A stretch of 64,000 nucleotides of DNA from COE1 sp949066965 (GCA_949066965.1 CARTDA010000005.1:133264-197263), one strand, 5' to 3'. Numbered from the stretch's first letter, positions 8,224 to 18,034 are shown. Program-made: numbers and translations. The notes: generated by a model from the letters alone, not told the origin.

Positions 8224-9045
8224 ATGGAAACGAAATTAAAATTATATGGATTTAACAACCTGACAAAATCTCTGAGTTTTAACATCTATGATGTCTGTTA
8301 TGCCAAAAGTGCGCGCGAGCAGAAGGATTATATTGCCTATATTGACGAGCAGTATAATTCTGAACGGCTTACCAAGATTTTATTTCATGTTACAGAGATG
8401 ATAGGCGCCCATGTGCTGAATGTATCCAGGCAGGATTATGAGCCACAGGGAGCAAGCGTCACATTTCTCATAGCTGAGTCAAACATGATACCGGCAGGAC
8501 AGGCAAGTGCGGCGAGTGCGGCGCTTGTCTATGAGGACACACTTGCGCTGAACAACCATAACGATGAGATTGTGGGGCATCTTGACAAGAGCCACATCAC
8601 GGTGCATACATATCCGGAATATCATCCGGAGACAAATATTGCCACATTCCGGGCAGATATTGATGTGGCGACATGCGGAGAGATTACGCCGCTGAGTACG
8701 CTGGATTATCTCATAGGCAGTTTTGATTCCGATATCATCACAATGGATTACAGGGTGCGTGGATTTACGAGGAACGTAGAGGGAAAAAAGCTTTTCATGG
8801 ATCACAGGATTACTTCGATACAGGATTATATCGACCAGTCCATTCTGGATAAGTATGATGCCATTGACATTAATATGTATCAGGCAAACATCTTCCATAC
8901 CAAAATGCTGATAAAGGAGATGGATTTGCAAAATTACCTGTTTAATTCAGATATCTATGAGATAACACCAAAAACGCGACTGCAAATCAGCAATAGTCTG
9001 CGTCAGGAAATGATAGAAATTTTCAGCGGAACCAATATTTATTAA
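8224..9045 (+). CDS. speD: S-adenosylmethionine decarboxylase proenzyme (E. coli-type)
   Basis: The enzyme makes decarboxylated AdoMet, the aminopropyl donor for spermidine. At 273 residues it matches the long E. coli SpeD class, not the short Bacillus SpeH class. HLDKSHITVHTYPEYHPE (near residue 120) is the self-cleavage region, where the serine becomes the pyruvoyl group. ATCGEITPLSTLDYL and DYRVRGFTRN also match. The start is uncertain. ATG 8224 was chosen, 12 nt after GAGGGG; GTG 8212 is immediately after that site. It is first in the polyamine operon. Confidence 0.92.
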   Translation: METKLKLYGFNNLTKSLSFNIYDVCYAKSAREQKDYIAYIDEQYNSERLTKILFHVTEMIGAHVLNVSRQDYEPQGASVTFLIAESNMIPAGQASAASAALVYEDTLALNNHNDEIVGHLDKSHITVHTYPEYHPETNIATFRADIDVATCGEITPLSTLDYLIGSFDSDIITMDYRVRGFTRNVEGKKLFMDHRITSIQDYIDQSILDKYDAIDINMYQANIFHTKMLIKEMDLQNYLFNSDIYEITPKTRLQISNSLRQEMIEIFSGTNIY

Positions 9046-9066
9046 GCTGCAAAAGGGGGGAACGCG

Positions 9067-10512
9067 ATGCTGGACCAGTCCAGGGCTCCTGTATTGGAGG
9101 CATTAGAGGAAATGAAACAAAACAGGCTTGTGCCCTTTGACGTGCCTGGGCATAAGCATGGGAAGGGGAATCCTGACCTGACGCGCTTTCTGGGAGAACA
9201 GTGTCTTGCGGTGGATGTCAACTCCATGAAAATGCTGGATAACCTGTGCCATCCGGTGTCCGTAATCAGGGAGGCGGAGGAGCTTGCTGCGGAAGCATTC
9301 GGGGCGGCACATGCATATTTTATGGTGGGCGGCACAACGTCCGCCGTGCAGAGCATGGTGCTGTCCGTGTGCAAGCGGGGGGATAAGATTATCCTTCCGC
9401 GGAATGTGCACAGGAGTGTCATCAATATCATGATACTCTGCGGGGCAGTTCCTGTGTATGTCAATCCGGATATGAACCATCAGCTGGGAATTGCGCTGGG
9501 CATGAAGCTGAGTGAAGTGGAAAAGGCTGTCGCTGAAAATCCGGACGCAAAAGCAATTTTAGTCAATAATCCCACATACTATGGCATTTGTTCCAACTTA
9601 AAAGGAATTACAGACCTGGCACACGCACATGGGATGAAAATGCTTGTGGATGAGGCACATGGGACACACTTTTATTTTGATAAGGAGCTTCCGGTGTCAG
9701 CCATGCAGGCAGGGGCGGATATGGCTGCGGTCAGCATGCACAAGTCGGGTGGTTCCCTGACGCAGTCCTCGTTTTTGCTGATTGGACCCGACATGAGCGA
9801 GGGATATGTCAGACAGATTATCAATATATCACAGACGACAAGTGGTTCCTATCTGCTGATGTCAAGCCTTGACATATCAAGAAGAAACCTGGCGCTGCAC
9901 GGTCAGGAGATTTTTGACAAGGTGCGGGAGATGGTAGAGTATGCGCGCAGGGAAATCAACCAGATTGGGGACTACTATGCGTATGCAAAGGAGATTGTAA
10001 ATGGGGACTCTGTCTATGACTTTGACATCACGAAGCTTTCTGTCAACACGCTTCCGGTGGGGCTTGCCGGAATAGAGGTCTATGACCTGCTCCGCGATGA
10101 GTACGATATACAGACAGAATTTGGAGATTTAGGAAATATACTTGCCTATGTGTCCGTCGGGGACAGACCGCGTGATATCGAGCGTCTCGTGAGTGCGCTC
10201 GCGGAAATCCGGCGTTTGTACAAGAGGGACAGAAACAATCTGATGACTGTGGAATACATGAATCCGAACGTGGTTTTTTCGCCGCAGGATGCTTTTTACA
10301 GTGACAAGCGGTCACTGCCGCTCAAGGATTGCGAAAATAGGGTGTGCGCGGAATTTGTCATGTGCTACCCGCCTGGAATTCCGATTCTGGCACCAGGAGA
10401 GCTCATTACAAAAGATATTCTTGACTATATCATGTACGCGAAAGAAAAAGGCTGCTCCATGACAGGATCTGAGGACATGGAAGTCTCAAGACTGAATGTC
10501 ATGGAAACATAG
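9067..10512 (+). CDS. speA: Orn/Lys/Arg decarboxylase family protein (probable arginine decarboxylase)
   Basis: The 481-residue fold-type I PLP enzyme starts with the family hallmark FDVPGHKHGKG (residues about 24-34). It has GGTTSAVQSM and the PLP-binding lysine in VSMHKSGGSLTQSSF (near residue 228). The size fits the Bacillus SpeA/YaaO group. The gene sits between speD and speE and agmatinase follows, so arginine to agmatine is the most coherent reaction. Lysine decarboxylation cannot be excluded by sequence. AAGGGGGG lies before ATG 9067, 21 nt after speD. Confidence 0.88.
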   Translation: MLDQSRAPVLEALEEMKQNRLVPFDVPGHKHGKGNPDLTRFLGEQCLAVDVNSMKMLDNLCHPVSVIREAEELAAEAFGAAHAYFMVGGTTSAVQSMVLSVCKRGDKIILPRNVHRSVINIMILCGAVPVYVNPDMNHQLGIALGMKLSEVEKAVAENPDAKAILVNNPTYYGICSNLKGITDLAHAHGMKMLVDEAHGTHFYFDKELPVSAMQAGADMAAVSMHKSGGSLTQSSFLLIGPDMSEGYVRQIINISQTTSGSYLLMSSLDISRRNLALHGQEIFDKVREMVEYARREINQIGDYYAYAKEIVNGDSVYDFDITKLSVNTLPVGLAGIEVYDLLRDEYDIQTEFGDLGNILAYVSVGDRPRDIERLVSALAEIRRLYKRDRNNLMTVEYMNPNVVFSPQDAFYSDKRSLPLKDCENRVCAEFVMCYPPGIPILAPGELITKDILDYIMYAKEKGCSMTGSEDMEVSRLNVMET

Positions 10513-10626
10513 CATGAAAAAACATTAAGAAACACGAATGCTGCATAAAACGCCGCCTCAGAGTTGTGTCTGCTGAGGCGTGCGCAAGAAAGCTCGCGTC
10601 CGCCAGGGGCTGAATGGAGGATTTAT

Positions 10627-11484
10627 ATGGAATTATGGTTCACTGAGAAACACACGGAAAACGTGAAATTTTCCATACAGGTAGACAGGCAGCTTTATTC
10701 GTCACAGTCTGCGTTTCAGAGAATTGATATCTTTGCGTCAAAGGAATTTGGCAGATTCCTGACGCTGGACGGGTATATGATGCTGACGGAAAAGGATGAA
10801 TTTATTTATCATGAGATGATCGTCCATGTACCGATGTCGGTACATCCTTGTGTGAGGAACGTACTTGTAATTGGCGGTGGTGATGGCGGTACGGTGCGTG
10901 AGCTGGCAAGGTATGGCGGCATCGAGCGCATTGATCTGGTGGAGATTGACGAGGAGGTTGTGGCAGCCTGCCAGAAATTTTTAAGGCAGACCGCCTGTGG
11001 ATTTGATGATGGCAGGGTTCATATTTATTATGATGATGGCTTAAAGTTTGTGCGGAAATTTGAGAATGAATATGACCTGGTTCTCGTGGATTCCACAGAC
11101 CCGTTTGGACCGGGGGAGGGATTGTTCACAAAGGAGTTTTATGGGAACTGTTATAAGGCGTTAAAGGAGGACGGCATCATGGTCAATCAGCATGAAAGTC
11201 CCTTTTATCCGAATGATGCGACAGCGATGCAGAGGGCGCACAAACGAATTGTGGAATCCTTTCCTATTAGCAAGGTTTATCAGGCGCATATTCCGACATA
11301 TCCGTCAGGGCACTGGCTCTTTGGATTTGCGTCGAAAAAGTATCATCCGCTTGACGACCAGAAGACCGAATGGTGGAAGGCACAGGGAATTCAGACGAAA
11401 TATTATAATGAACAACTGCACAAGGGGGCGTTTGCACTGCCGAATTATGTGGAGGAGATGCTTGAAAAGTATGAGAAGGATTGA
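10627..11484 (+). CDS. speE: spermidine synthase
   Basis: The 285-residue aminopropyltransferase moves the aminopropyl group of decarboxylated AdoMet to putrescine. It has the N-terminal beta domain (LWFTEKHTENVKFSI), then LTLDGYMMLTEKDEFIYHEM, the nucleotide-binding VLVIGGGDGGTVRE (residues about 79-92), and LVLVDSTDPFGPGEGLF with the catalytic aspartates. ATG 10627 follows GGAGG by 6 nt; in-frame codons further upstream have no site. The 114 nt after speA hold no terminator. Confidence 0.95.
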   Translation: MELWFTEKHTENVKFSIQVDRQLYSSQSAFQRIDIFASKEFGRFLTLDGYMMLTEKDEFIYHEMIVHVPMSVHPCVRNVLVIGGGDGGTVRELARYGGIERIDLVEIDEEVVAACQKFLRQTACGFDDGRVHIYYDDGLKFVRKFENEYDLVLVDSTDPFGPGEGLFTKEFYGNCYKALKEDGIMVNQHESPFYPNDATAMQRAHKRIVESFPISKVYQAHIPTYPSGHWLFGFASKKYHPLDDQKTEWWKAQGIQTKYYNEQLHKGAFALPNYVEEMLEKYEKD

Positions 11485-11499
11485 TTTGCGGGAGTGGTG

Positions 11500-11565
11500 G
11501 ATACTGTGAAAAATAAATTTTTCACAGGGCGAATTTGTGCTTACACCCAAATTCGCAGGCTTTGG
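11500..11565. repeat. family A-related palindromic repeat between speE and speB
   Basis: The palindrome CTGTGAAAAAT.. / ..ATTTTTCACAG is followed by a hairpin with arms GCGAATTTG and CAAATTCGC. It copies the layout at 321-387 with paired changes that keep the stems intact, which argues that structure is under selection. It ends just before the speB ribosome binding site. Confidence 0.65.
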
Positions 11566-11582
11566 CAAGAATGGAGATTTAT

Positions 11583-12443
11583 ATGGAAAGAAATGTAGAA
11601 ACGTTTCTCGGATGTGACAAGGCATTCGAGGAGGCGAGGATTGTAATTTTTGGAGCACCGTTTGACTCGACGACATCCTATCGGCCGGGCACGCGCTTTG
11701 CAAGCAGAACCATGCGTGCAGAATCATATGGGCTGGAAACATACAGCCCATATCAGGATTTGGATTTGGAAGATGCCGCGGTATTTGACGGGGGCGACCT
11801 GGAACTGTGTTTTGGCGATGTGGACAGGGCGTTGGGAGATATTACAGGTTTCACGGCAAAGATACTCGATAAAGGGAAGCTTCCGCTAATGATAGGAGGA
11901 GAACATCTTGTTACACTGGGCGCTGTGCGTGCGGTGGCGGCAAAATATCCGGATTTGCATCTGATACATTTTGATGCACATGCGGATTTGCGGGACGATT
12001 ATCTCGGGGCAAAATTGTCACATGCAACGGTCTTGCATAGGGTGTGGGACATTGTAGGTGATGGGAGGATTTATCAGTTCGGCATCCGCAGTGGTGAACG
12101 TGCAGAGTTGGCGTGGGGAAAACAGCATGTGGTGACACACATGTTTGACTTTGAGGGACTGGAACAGGTAATCAGCCTTCTGAAGGGAAAGCCTGTTTAT
12201 TTTACACTGGATCTGGATGTGCTGGATCCCTCCTGCTTTTCGGGAACGGGAACGCCGGAGGCAGGCGGCGTGACTTTTTTGCAGCTGCTTGATGCAGTGC
12301 TGAAAGTCGGCGGGCTTGACATCGTGGGATGTGATATCAATGAGCTTTCACCACTGCTGGATGCAAGCGGCGCATCTACGGCAGTCGCATTGAAGGTGCT
12401 TCGTGAACTGCTTTTGAAACTTGAGGAGCGCTACATCTGTTAA
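11583..12443 (+). CDS. speB: agmatinase (ureohydrolase family)
   Basis: The 286-residue binuclear manganese enzyme should convert agmatine to putrescine and urea. Metal ligands are in GGEHLVTLGAV (His near residue 104), IHFDAHADLRDDY (the DAHAD motif) and TLDLDVLDPSCFSGTGTPEAGG (the DxD motif with the substrate loop). ATG 11583 follows TGGAG by about 6 nt. Its place after the decarboxylase and spermidine synthase fits putrescine supply. Other ureohydrolases share these motifs, so substrate choice rests on context. Confidence 0.92.
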   Translation: MERNVETFLGCDKAFEEARIVIFGAPFDSTTSYRPGTRFASRTMRAESYGLETYSPYQDLDLEDAAVFDGGDLELCFGDVDRALGDITGFTAKILDKGKLPLMIGGEHLVTLGAVRAVAAKYPDLHLIHFDAHADLRDDYLGAKLSHATVLHRVWDIVGDGRIYQFGIRSGERAELAWGKQHVVTHMFDFEGLEQVISLLKGKPVYFTLDLDVLDPSCFSGTGTPEAGGVTFLQLLDAVLKVGGLDIVGCDINELSPLLDASGASTAVALKVLRELLLKLEERYIC

Positions 12444-12474
12444 GGAAAGATGGAAAATGATAAGGAGGGATAAG

Positions 12475-13734
12475 ATGGGAAGAGCATTAATTATCGGCTG
12501 CGGCGGCGTGGCAGGTGTTGCAATTCACAAGTGCTGCCAGAACAGCGGGGTATTTGGGGAAATTATGATAGCGAGCCGCACGAAATCAAAGTGTGATGCG
12601 TTAAAACAGAAGCTGGAGGGGAAGACGGATACAAAGATTACAACGGCACAGGTAAATGCAGACAACATAGAGGAAGTGGTGGCTCTGATAAAAAGCTATC
12701 AGCCAGATCTTGTCATGAATATTGCACTTCCGTATCAGGACTTGACAATTATGGATGCATGCCTTGCATGTAAGGTAAACTATATGGACACTGCGAACTA
12801 TGAGCCAGAAAATATTGACGATCCTGCATGGCGTGCGGTTTATGACAAGAGATGCCGGGAGGAAGGCTTCTCTGCATATTTTGACTATTCGTGGCAGTGG
12901 GCATACCGGAAAAAATTTGAGGAAGCCGGCATCACGGCACTGCTCGGTTCGGGTTTTGATCCGGGTGTGACGCAGGCATACTGCGCCTATGCGCTCAAGC
13001 ATGAATTTGACGAGATACAGACCATTGACATTCTCGACTGCAACGGCGGCGACCATGGATATGCATTTGCGACCAATTTTAATCCCGAGATTAACCTGCG
13101 GGAAGTGTCTGCGCCTGGCAGCTATTGGGAAAACGGGCACTGGGTTGAGGTTCCGGCAATGAGTATCAAGAGAACATATCATTTTGACCAGGTGGGTGAA
13201 AAGGACATGTATCTGCTGCACCATGAGGAAATTGAGTCACTTGCAAAGAATATACCCGGCGTGAACCGCATTCGGTTTTTTATGACATTTGGACAAAGTT
13301 ATCTGGATCATATGCGCTGTCTTGAGGATGTGGGCATGCTGTCCACGACACCAGTCAGCTACGAGGGCAGGGAAATTGTGCCAATCCAGTTTTTAAAGGC
13401 ACTCTTGCCTGACCCGGCAAGTCTGGGACCACGCACGACAGGTAAGACGAATATTGGATGTATTTTCACCGGAAAAAAGGACGGAAAGGATAAGACGTAT
13501 TATCTATATAATGTCTGCGACCACCAGGAGTGTTACAGGGAAGTCGGGTCACAGGCGATTTCCTATACAACAGGCGTTCCGGCGATGGTTGGCGCAATGA
13601 TGCTTCTGACTGGAAAATGGAACAAGCCAGGTGTCTTTACGGTGGAGGAGTTTGATCCGGATCCCTATATGGAAGCCCTGAATAAATGGGGACTTCCGTG
13701 GCAGGAAAGTCATCATCCGGTTCTTGTGGATTAG
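12475..13734 (+). CDS. carboxynorspermidine dehydrogenase (saccharopine dehydrogenase family)
   Basis: The 419-residue NADPH enzyme of the Lys1-like family should condense a diamine with aspartate semialdehyde to a carboxy-polyamine. The N-terminal Rossmann motif is ALIIGCGGVAGVAIHKC. The segment LGSGFDPGVTQAYCAYA and the late GKTNIGCIFTGKKDGK are typical of bacterial carboxynorspermidine synthases. ATG 12475 follows AAGGAGGG. The next gene encodes the matching decarboxylase, which makes this call far more likely than saccharopine metabolism. With putrescine as substrate the product would be carboxyspermidine. Confidence 0.88.
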   Translation: MGRALIIGCGGVAGVAIHKCCQNSGVFGEIMIASRTKSKCDALKQKLEGKTDTKITTAQVNADNIEEVVALIKSYQPDLVMNIALPYQDLTIMDACLACKVNYMDTANYEPENIDDPAWRAVYDKRCREEGFSAYFDYSWQWAYRKKFEEAGITALLGSGFDPGVTQAYCAYALKHEFDEIQTIDILDCNGGDHGYAFATNFNPEINLREVSAPGSYWENGHWVEVPAMSIKRTYHFDQVGEKDMYLLHHEEIESLAKNIPGVNRIRFFMTFGQSYLDHMRCLEDVGMLSTTPVSYEGREIVPIQFLKALLPDPASLGPRTTGKTNIGCIFTGKKDGKDKTYYLYNVCDHQECYREVGSQAISYTTGVPAMVGAMMLLTGKWNKPGVFTVEEFDPDPYMEALNKWGLPWQESHHPVLVD

Positions 13735-13778
13735 TGTAGTTGTACACTGTTCAAACAGGCTCAGGGGAGGTTGAAAGA

Positions 13779-14969
13779 TTGGGCATTGATTATCAGGCGG
13801 CTGAAACTGTAAAGCATGAGGTTGCAACCCCGTGTTACATTGTAAGCGAGCAGCTTTTAAGGAGGAACCTTGAGGTGCTCCGCCATGTCTGTGATGAGGC
13901 GGGATGCAGGATACTGCTGGCGCAGAAGGCATTTTCCATGTATTATTATTATCCGCTGATAGGGAAATATCTGGACGGAGTGACGGCAAGCGGCCTGTAT
14001 GAGGCAAGGCTTGGATATGAGGAGCTTTGCAAAAGGGAGATAACCGACATTAGCGGAAAAACAAAGCGGTGTGAGAACCATGTGTTTTCCCCGGCATACA
14101 CAGAAGCCCATATGGATGAACTGCTGGATATCTGTGACCATATTGTATTTAACTCCTTTGGGCAGTGGGAAAAGTATAAGGAGAAGGCGCTGGCTGCGAA
14201 GAAGGCATGCGGTATCCGGATAAATCCGGCGTATTCCACACAGGAACATGCAATTTATGATCCATGTGCCCCGGGCTCCAGGCTTGGTGTCACACTGGAT
14301 AATTTCAGGGAGGAACAGCTGGAAGGACTGTCGGGACTTCACTTCCACTGTCTGTGCGAACAGAATGCAGATGCACTCGCCGCAACCATGAAAGCGGTGG
14401 AAGAAAGGTTTGGAAAACACCTGTATCAGATGGAATGGCTCAATATGGGCGGGGGGCATCATATCACAAGGGAGGATTATGATGTGGACAGGCTGATTGC
14501 GCTTATCAGGTATGTTCAGAACCAGTACGGAATTCAGGTTTATCTCGAACCTGGCGAGGCAGTCGCGCTCAACGCGGGATTTCTGGTGGCAGAAGTACTG
14601 GAAATGGTTCATAATGGCAGTGTGGTAAATGCGATTCTCGACACTTCTGCGGCGTGCCATATGCCCGACGTCCTCGAAATGCCCTACAGACCGCCGCTCT
14701 GTGGCAGCGGGGAAGCAGGGGAGAAAGCACATACCTACAGGCTGGGCGGACCGACCTGCCTTGCGGGAGACGTGATTGGCGACTATTCTTTTGACCGGCC
14801 GCTGTGTGTCGGAGACCGGCTTATTTTCGGGGACATGGCGATTTATTCCATGGTGAAAAACAATACCTTTAACGGTATGCCGCTTCCCGATATCGTGGCA
14901 CTGAAAGAAGACGGCACATGGGAAATCGTGAAACACTTTGGCTATGACGATTTTAAAACGAGGTTATAA
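13779..14969 (+). CDS. nspC: carboxynorspermidine/carboxyspermidine decarboxylase
   Basis: The fold-type III PLP decarboxylase (alanine racemase-like barrel) is about 396 residues long. The PLP lysine lies in ILLAQKAFSMY near residue 45. LHFHCLCEQ, MGGGHHITREDYD and YLEPGEAVALNAGF follow, then DTSAACHMPDVLEMPYRPP with the substrate cysteine/aspartate region and GPTCLAGDVIGDY. TTG 13779 was chosen as start because GGGGAGG lies 9 nt upstream; a TTG at 13740 lacks a site. It completes the AdoMet-independent spermidine branch and ends the operon at a strong terminator. Confidence 0.9.
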   Translation: MGIDYQAAETVKHEVATPCYIVSEQLLRRNLEVLRHVCDEAGCRILLAQKAFSMYYYYPLIGKYLDGVTASGLYEARLGYEELCKREITDISGKTKRCENHVFSPAYTEAHMDELLDICDHIVFNSFGQWEKYKEKALAAKKACGIRINPAYSTQEHAIYDPCAPGSRLGVTLDNFREEQLEGLSGLHFHCLCEQNADALAATMKAVEERFGKHLYQMEWLNMGGGHHITREDYDVDRLIALIRYVQNQYGIQVYLEPGEAVALNAGFLVAEVLEMVHNGSVVNAILDTSAACHMPDVLEMPYRPPLCGSGEAGEKAHTYRLGGPTCLAGDVIGDYSFDRPLCVGDRLIFGDMAIYSMVKNNTFNGMPLPDIVALKEDGTWEIVKHFGYDDFKTRL

Positions 14970-14983
14970 ATGAATTACGCATA

Positions 14984-15016
14984 ATAAAAAGCAGGCATTT
15001 CCGCCTGCTTTTTATT
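14984..15016. terminator. bidirectional terminator between nspC and buk
   Basis: A perfect stem AAAAAGCAGGC / GCCTGCTTTTT has A and T tails on both sides and serves the convergent transcripts. It overlaps the end of buk by 2 nt. Confidence 0.92.
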
Positions 15017-16082
15017 AATATTCCATAGGTTTTTCTTCGCCGTTCAGCACGCGGAGAGCGCCCTGTGCAAGGGCAAGAAGTTCATCCTCGCCGGGGTATA
15101 CCGTGAAAGGTGCAATCCACTCTGCATAGTCCTTGAGTGCTGCGACTACATCCGCACCGTAAGCGATTCCGCCGGTAACGATAATCTGGTCAACTTTTCC
15201 GCCAAGTACGCATGCCATGGAACCGATATCCTTTGCCACCTGCAGCAGGAATGCCTTTTTGGACTCCGCAGCTTTTTCATCACCCTCATTGGCGCGCTTC
15301 GTCACCTCGCGCATATCGTTTGTTCCAAGGTAGGCATTAAAGCCGCCTTTGCCCACAATCTTGCTGTATATTTCTTTTTCCGTGTATGCTCCGGAGAAGC
15401 ACATCTTGATAAGGGCGCCGCTGGGAACAGCCCCGGCACGCTCGGGAGAAAATGCCCCATCTCCGTCAAGTGCGTTAAACACGTCGATAACCTTGCCGTT
15501 TTCGTGGGCGCCTACTGATACGCCGCCGCCCATGTGGACAACGATTAAGCGCAGTGAATCGTAGGGCCTGCCGATTTCCTTGGCATATCTCTTTGCCACG
15601 GCCTTCTGGTTCAATGCATGGAATACGCTGGTGCGTGGGAGCTCAGGGACACCAGAGTATCTTGCAATCGGCATCAGCTCATCCACAACAACAGGGTCGA
15701 CAATGTATGAGGGAACACCGATGGAATCAGCAATTTCCCGTGCAAGGATGCCGCCGAGATTGGAGGCGTGCTGTCCCTGGACACCGACCTTTAAGTCGGC
15801 AAGCAGGGCGTCAGTCACTGCATATGTACCACCTGGAATTGGTTTTAACATGCCGCCGCGTCCAACGACAACATTTAGTGACTGGATGTCGAAGTTTTTC
15901 TGCTCCAATAAGTCCGTGATGATTTTCTTGCGAAAATCCTTCTGGTCCACGATTGTGGCATATTGGGATATCTCCTCTGTAGAGTGTCTGAGCGTCTCCT
16001 CAAACAATAATGTTTCATCCTCAAAGACGCCGATTTTGGTAGAAGTAGAACCCGGATTGATAATCAGACTTTTGATTGACAT
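15015..16082 (-). CDS. buk: butyrate kinase
   Basis: The 355-residue acetokinase-family enzyme converts butyryl phosphate and ADP to butyrate and ATP. It begins with the phosphate-binding IINPGSTSTKIGVF and has VVGRGGMLKPIPGGTYAV, MGGGVSVGAHENGKVIDV and the late VTGGIAYG motif, all typical of Buk. AGGAGG lies before the ATG. It follows ptb by 42 nt. Together they give the terminal route of butyrate formation, which some Lachnospiraceae such as Coprococcus and Butyrivibrio use instead of butyryl-CoA:acetate CoA-transferase. Confidence 0.95.
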   Translation of the reverse strand: MSIKSLIINPGSTSTKIGVFEDETLLFEETLRHSTEEISQYATIVDQKDFRKKIITDLLEQKNFDIQSLNVVVGRGGMLKPIPGGTYAVTDALLADLKVGVQGQHASNLGGILAREIADSIGVPSYIVDPVVVDELMPIARYSGVPELPRTSVFHALNQKAVAKRYAKEIGRPYDSLRLIVVHMGGGVSVGAHENGKVIDVFNALDGDGAFSPERAGAVPSGALIKMCFSGAYTEKEIYSKIVGKGGFNAYLGTNDMREVTKRANEGDEKAAESKKAFLLQVAKDIGSMACVLGGKVDQIIVTGGIAYGADVVAALKDYAEWIAPFTVYPGEDELLALAQGALRVLNGEEKPMEY

Positions 16083-16124
16083 AGTTGTTTTCCTCCTAAG
16101 ACAGTATTCATTTATTTTAACATA

Positions 16125-17045
16125 CTATTTCGCATTTTTCATGGATTCTGCGACAACTGCGGCAAGCGCGATGGAGTTGAGCTTCGCCTCAAATGAATCG
16201 GAGCGTGATGTCAGGATGACAGGTGCAGCCGTACCAGTCAGGATGTTGCCATTTTTTACGTCACAGAGATGCGTCAGCACCTTGTACACAAGATTTCCGG
16301 AATGGATATCCGGGAAAAGGATGACATCGGCATCCCCGGCAATCTTCCTGCCCGTGCCGCCCTTGTGTGCGGCAGCAGCGCTGTCAATTGCCATGTCCAT
16401 GGAGAGCGGACCATCAATTACACAGCCGGTAATCTTGCCCTCGGCATTCATTTTCGTAAGCTCGTCGGCATCAACCGTGCAGGGCATTTTCGGGTTGACA
16501 ACTTCAACAGCGGCAACCGGCGCTACCTTTGGCTCTGCAATGCCGCATGCATGGCAGACCTCGACCGTGTTGTTGATGATGGAAACCTTGTCTTCCAGCG
16601 TGGGATAGGTCATAAACGCAACGTCCGAGAGGAACAGAAGCCGGTCAATGCCCTTGATTTCAAATACGCACACATGGGAGAGCGCCTTGCCCGTGCGAAG
16701 ACCGACTTCCTTGTCAAGAACACTCTTGAGGAAATTCTTGGTGTCGATAAGACCTTTCATGTACATATCAGCCTTGCCGTCGTGCACAAGCTTTACCGCT
16801 GTGTGTGCCGCCTGTACATGGTCAGGTTCATTGATAATCTCAAAGCCTGTCAGATCCATGTTCATTCCGGCAGCAATTTCCCTGATCTTGCTCTCATCGC
16901 CAACTAAGATTGCGTCAGCAATGCCTTTTTCCCTGGCAGCCTGTACGGCTTCCAGTACCGGCTCATCCTCGGCAACGGCAACGGCAACGGTCTTGCGGTC
17001 GCACTCATAAACCTTTTTCAGTAAATCTTTAAAACCTTTACTCAT
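16125..17045 (-). CDS. ptb: phosphate butyryltransferase
   Basis: The 306-residue enzyme of the phosphate acetyl/butyryltransferase family converts butyryl-CoA and phosphate to butyryl phosphate. Family features include VAVAVAEDEPVLEAV near the N-terminus, MYMKGLIDTKNFLKSVLD, and IDGPLSMDMAIDSAAA followed by AGDADVILFPDIHSGNLVYK. The inner ATG (complement of 17045) was chosen because GAGGTG lies 8 nt upstream; an ATG 21 nt earlier has no site. It is upstream of buk in a two-gene operon. Confidence 0.95.
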   Translation of the reverse strand: MSKGFKDLLKKVYECDRKTVAVAVAEDEPVLEAVQAAREKGIADAILVGDESKIREIAAGMNMDLTGFEIINEPDHVQAAHTAVKLVHDGKADMYMKGLIDTKNFLKSVLDKEVGLRTGKALSHVCVFEIKGIDRLLFLSDVAFMTYPTLEDKVSIINNTVEVCHACGIAEPKVAPVAAVEVVNPKMPCTVDADELTKMNAEGKITGCVIDGPLSMDMAIDSAAAAHKGGTGRKIAGDADVILFPDIHSGNLVYKVLTHLCDVKNGNILTGTAAPVILTSRSDSFEAKLNSIALAAVVAESMKNAK

Positions 17046-17242
17046 TTGAAACACCTCGTTATTCACTTAATTTTAGGGAAAAGCCCCATTTGTTAAAATG
17101 ATAACACTTTCAAAAACAACGGTCAAGGCAATCGCGCCGTATAATGGCAAAAATGATAAAAAAATTGAGAATATGGAAATAGTATGGACGAACTGCACAA
17201 AATGCAATATGATAGTAAAAGAATATGAATCGGGAGGAAAAC

Positions 17243-18034
17243 ATGGCAATGGACAAGGAACAATGTTGTGAAAACCCGGCGCTTGTCATGGAGTGCGCGC
17301 TCGACATGGGGGAGACGATGCTGCGCTGCGGCGCGGAGATTCTGCGGGTGGAAGATACCGTCACGCGAATCTGTACGGCATACGGCGGTGGAATCGTGGA
17401 TGTATTTACGATTCTGTCCCTGATTATTTTAAGCTGGAAAACGGATGACGGGCGTAATTATACCCTTACAAGGCGCATCAACCCATACCCTACAGACTTG
17501 AAAAAACTTGAGGAACTAAACGCCCTGTCGCGCTATATCTGCGAAAAAAAACCTTCCTGCGCGGAGATTGAGCGGCATATCAGGACGATAATGGCTCCGG
17601 AGAAAAGACGGATTTACAAGTCAAAATTGTCAGGTTATGTGCTGCTTGCATCGGCATTTGCCATTTTTTTCGGAGGCAATTTGCGGGATGGTCTTGCCGC
17701 AGGAATCGTGTCGGTGCTGATGTACCTGTGGAATTACTGTTTCTCATCCCATGGCAGAAACAGGGTTGTATACAGCCTGGCGCTGTCTGTTGTGTCTGGG
17801 GTACTCTGCATTTTGGCAGTATATGCCGGAATCGGGCAGAACGCCGACAAGGTGATGATTGGGAGCATCATGCTGCTCGTTCCGGGGATTAACCTGATGA
17901 ATTCCCTCAGGGATATGATGTGTGGCGATATTATTACCGGTATCCTGCGGCTTGCCGAGGCACTGATGGTTGCAGTTGCCATCGCTGCCGGATTTGGTAT
18001 TGCAATTATGATGCTCGGGGGATTGTTGAGATGA
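17243..18034 (+). CDS. threonine/serine exporter, ThrE N-terminal half (DUF1212)
   Basis: The 263-residue membrane protein matches the first half of ThrE-type exporters. A cytoplasmic N-terminal segment of about 125 residues (with DMGETMLRCGAEILRVEDTV and LTRRINPYPTDLKKLEELN) is followed by about five hydrophobic helices ending in a glycine-rich segment. GGGAGG lies before ATG 17243. It overlaps the next gene by ATGA, so the two halves should be translated together and form one transporter. The substrate is inferred from the family. Confidence 0.85.
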   Translation: MAMDKEQCCENPALVMECALDMGETMLRCGAEILRVEDTVTRICTAYGGGIVDVFTILSLIILSWKTDDGRNYTLTRRINPYPTDLKKLEELNALSRYICEKKPSCAEIERHIRTIMAPEKRRIYKSKLSGYVLLASAFAIFFGGNLRDGLAAGIVSVLMYLWNYCFSSHGRNRVVYSLALSVVSGVLCILAVYAGIGQNADKVMIGSIMLLVPGINLMNSLRDMMCGDIITGILRLAEALMVAVAIAAGFGIAIMMLGGLLR

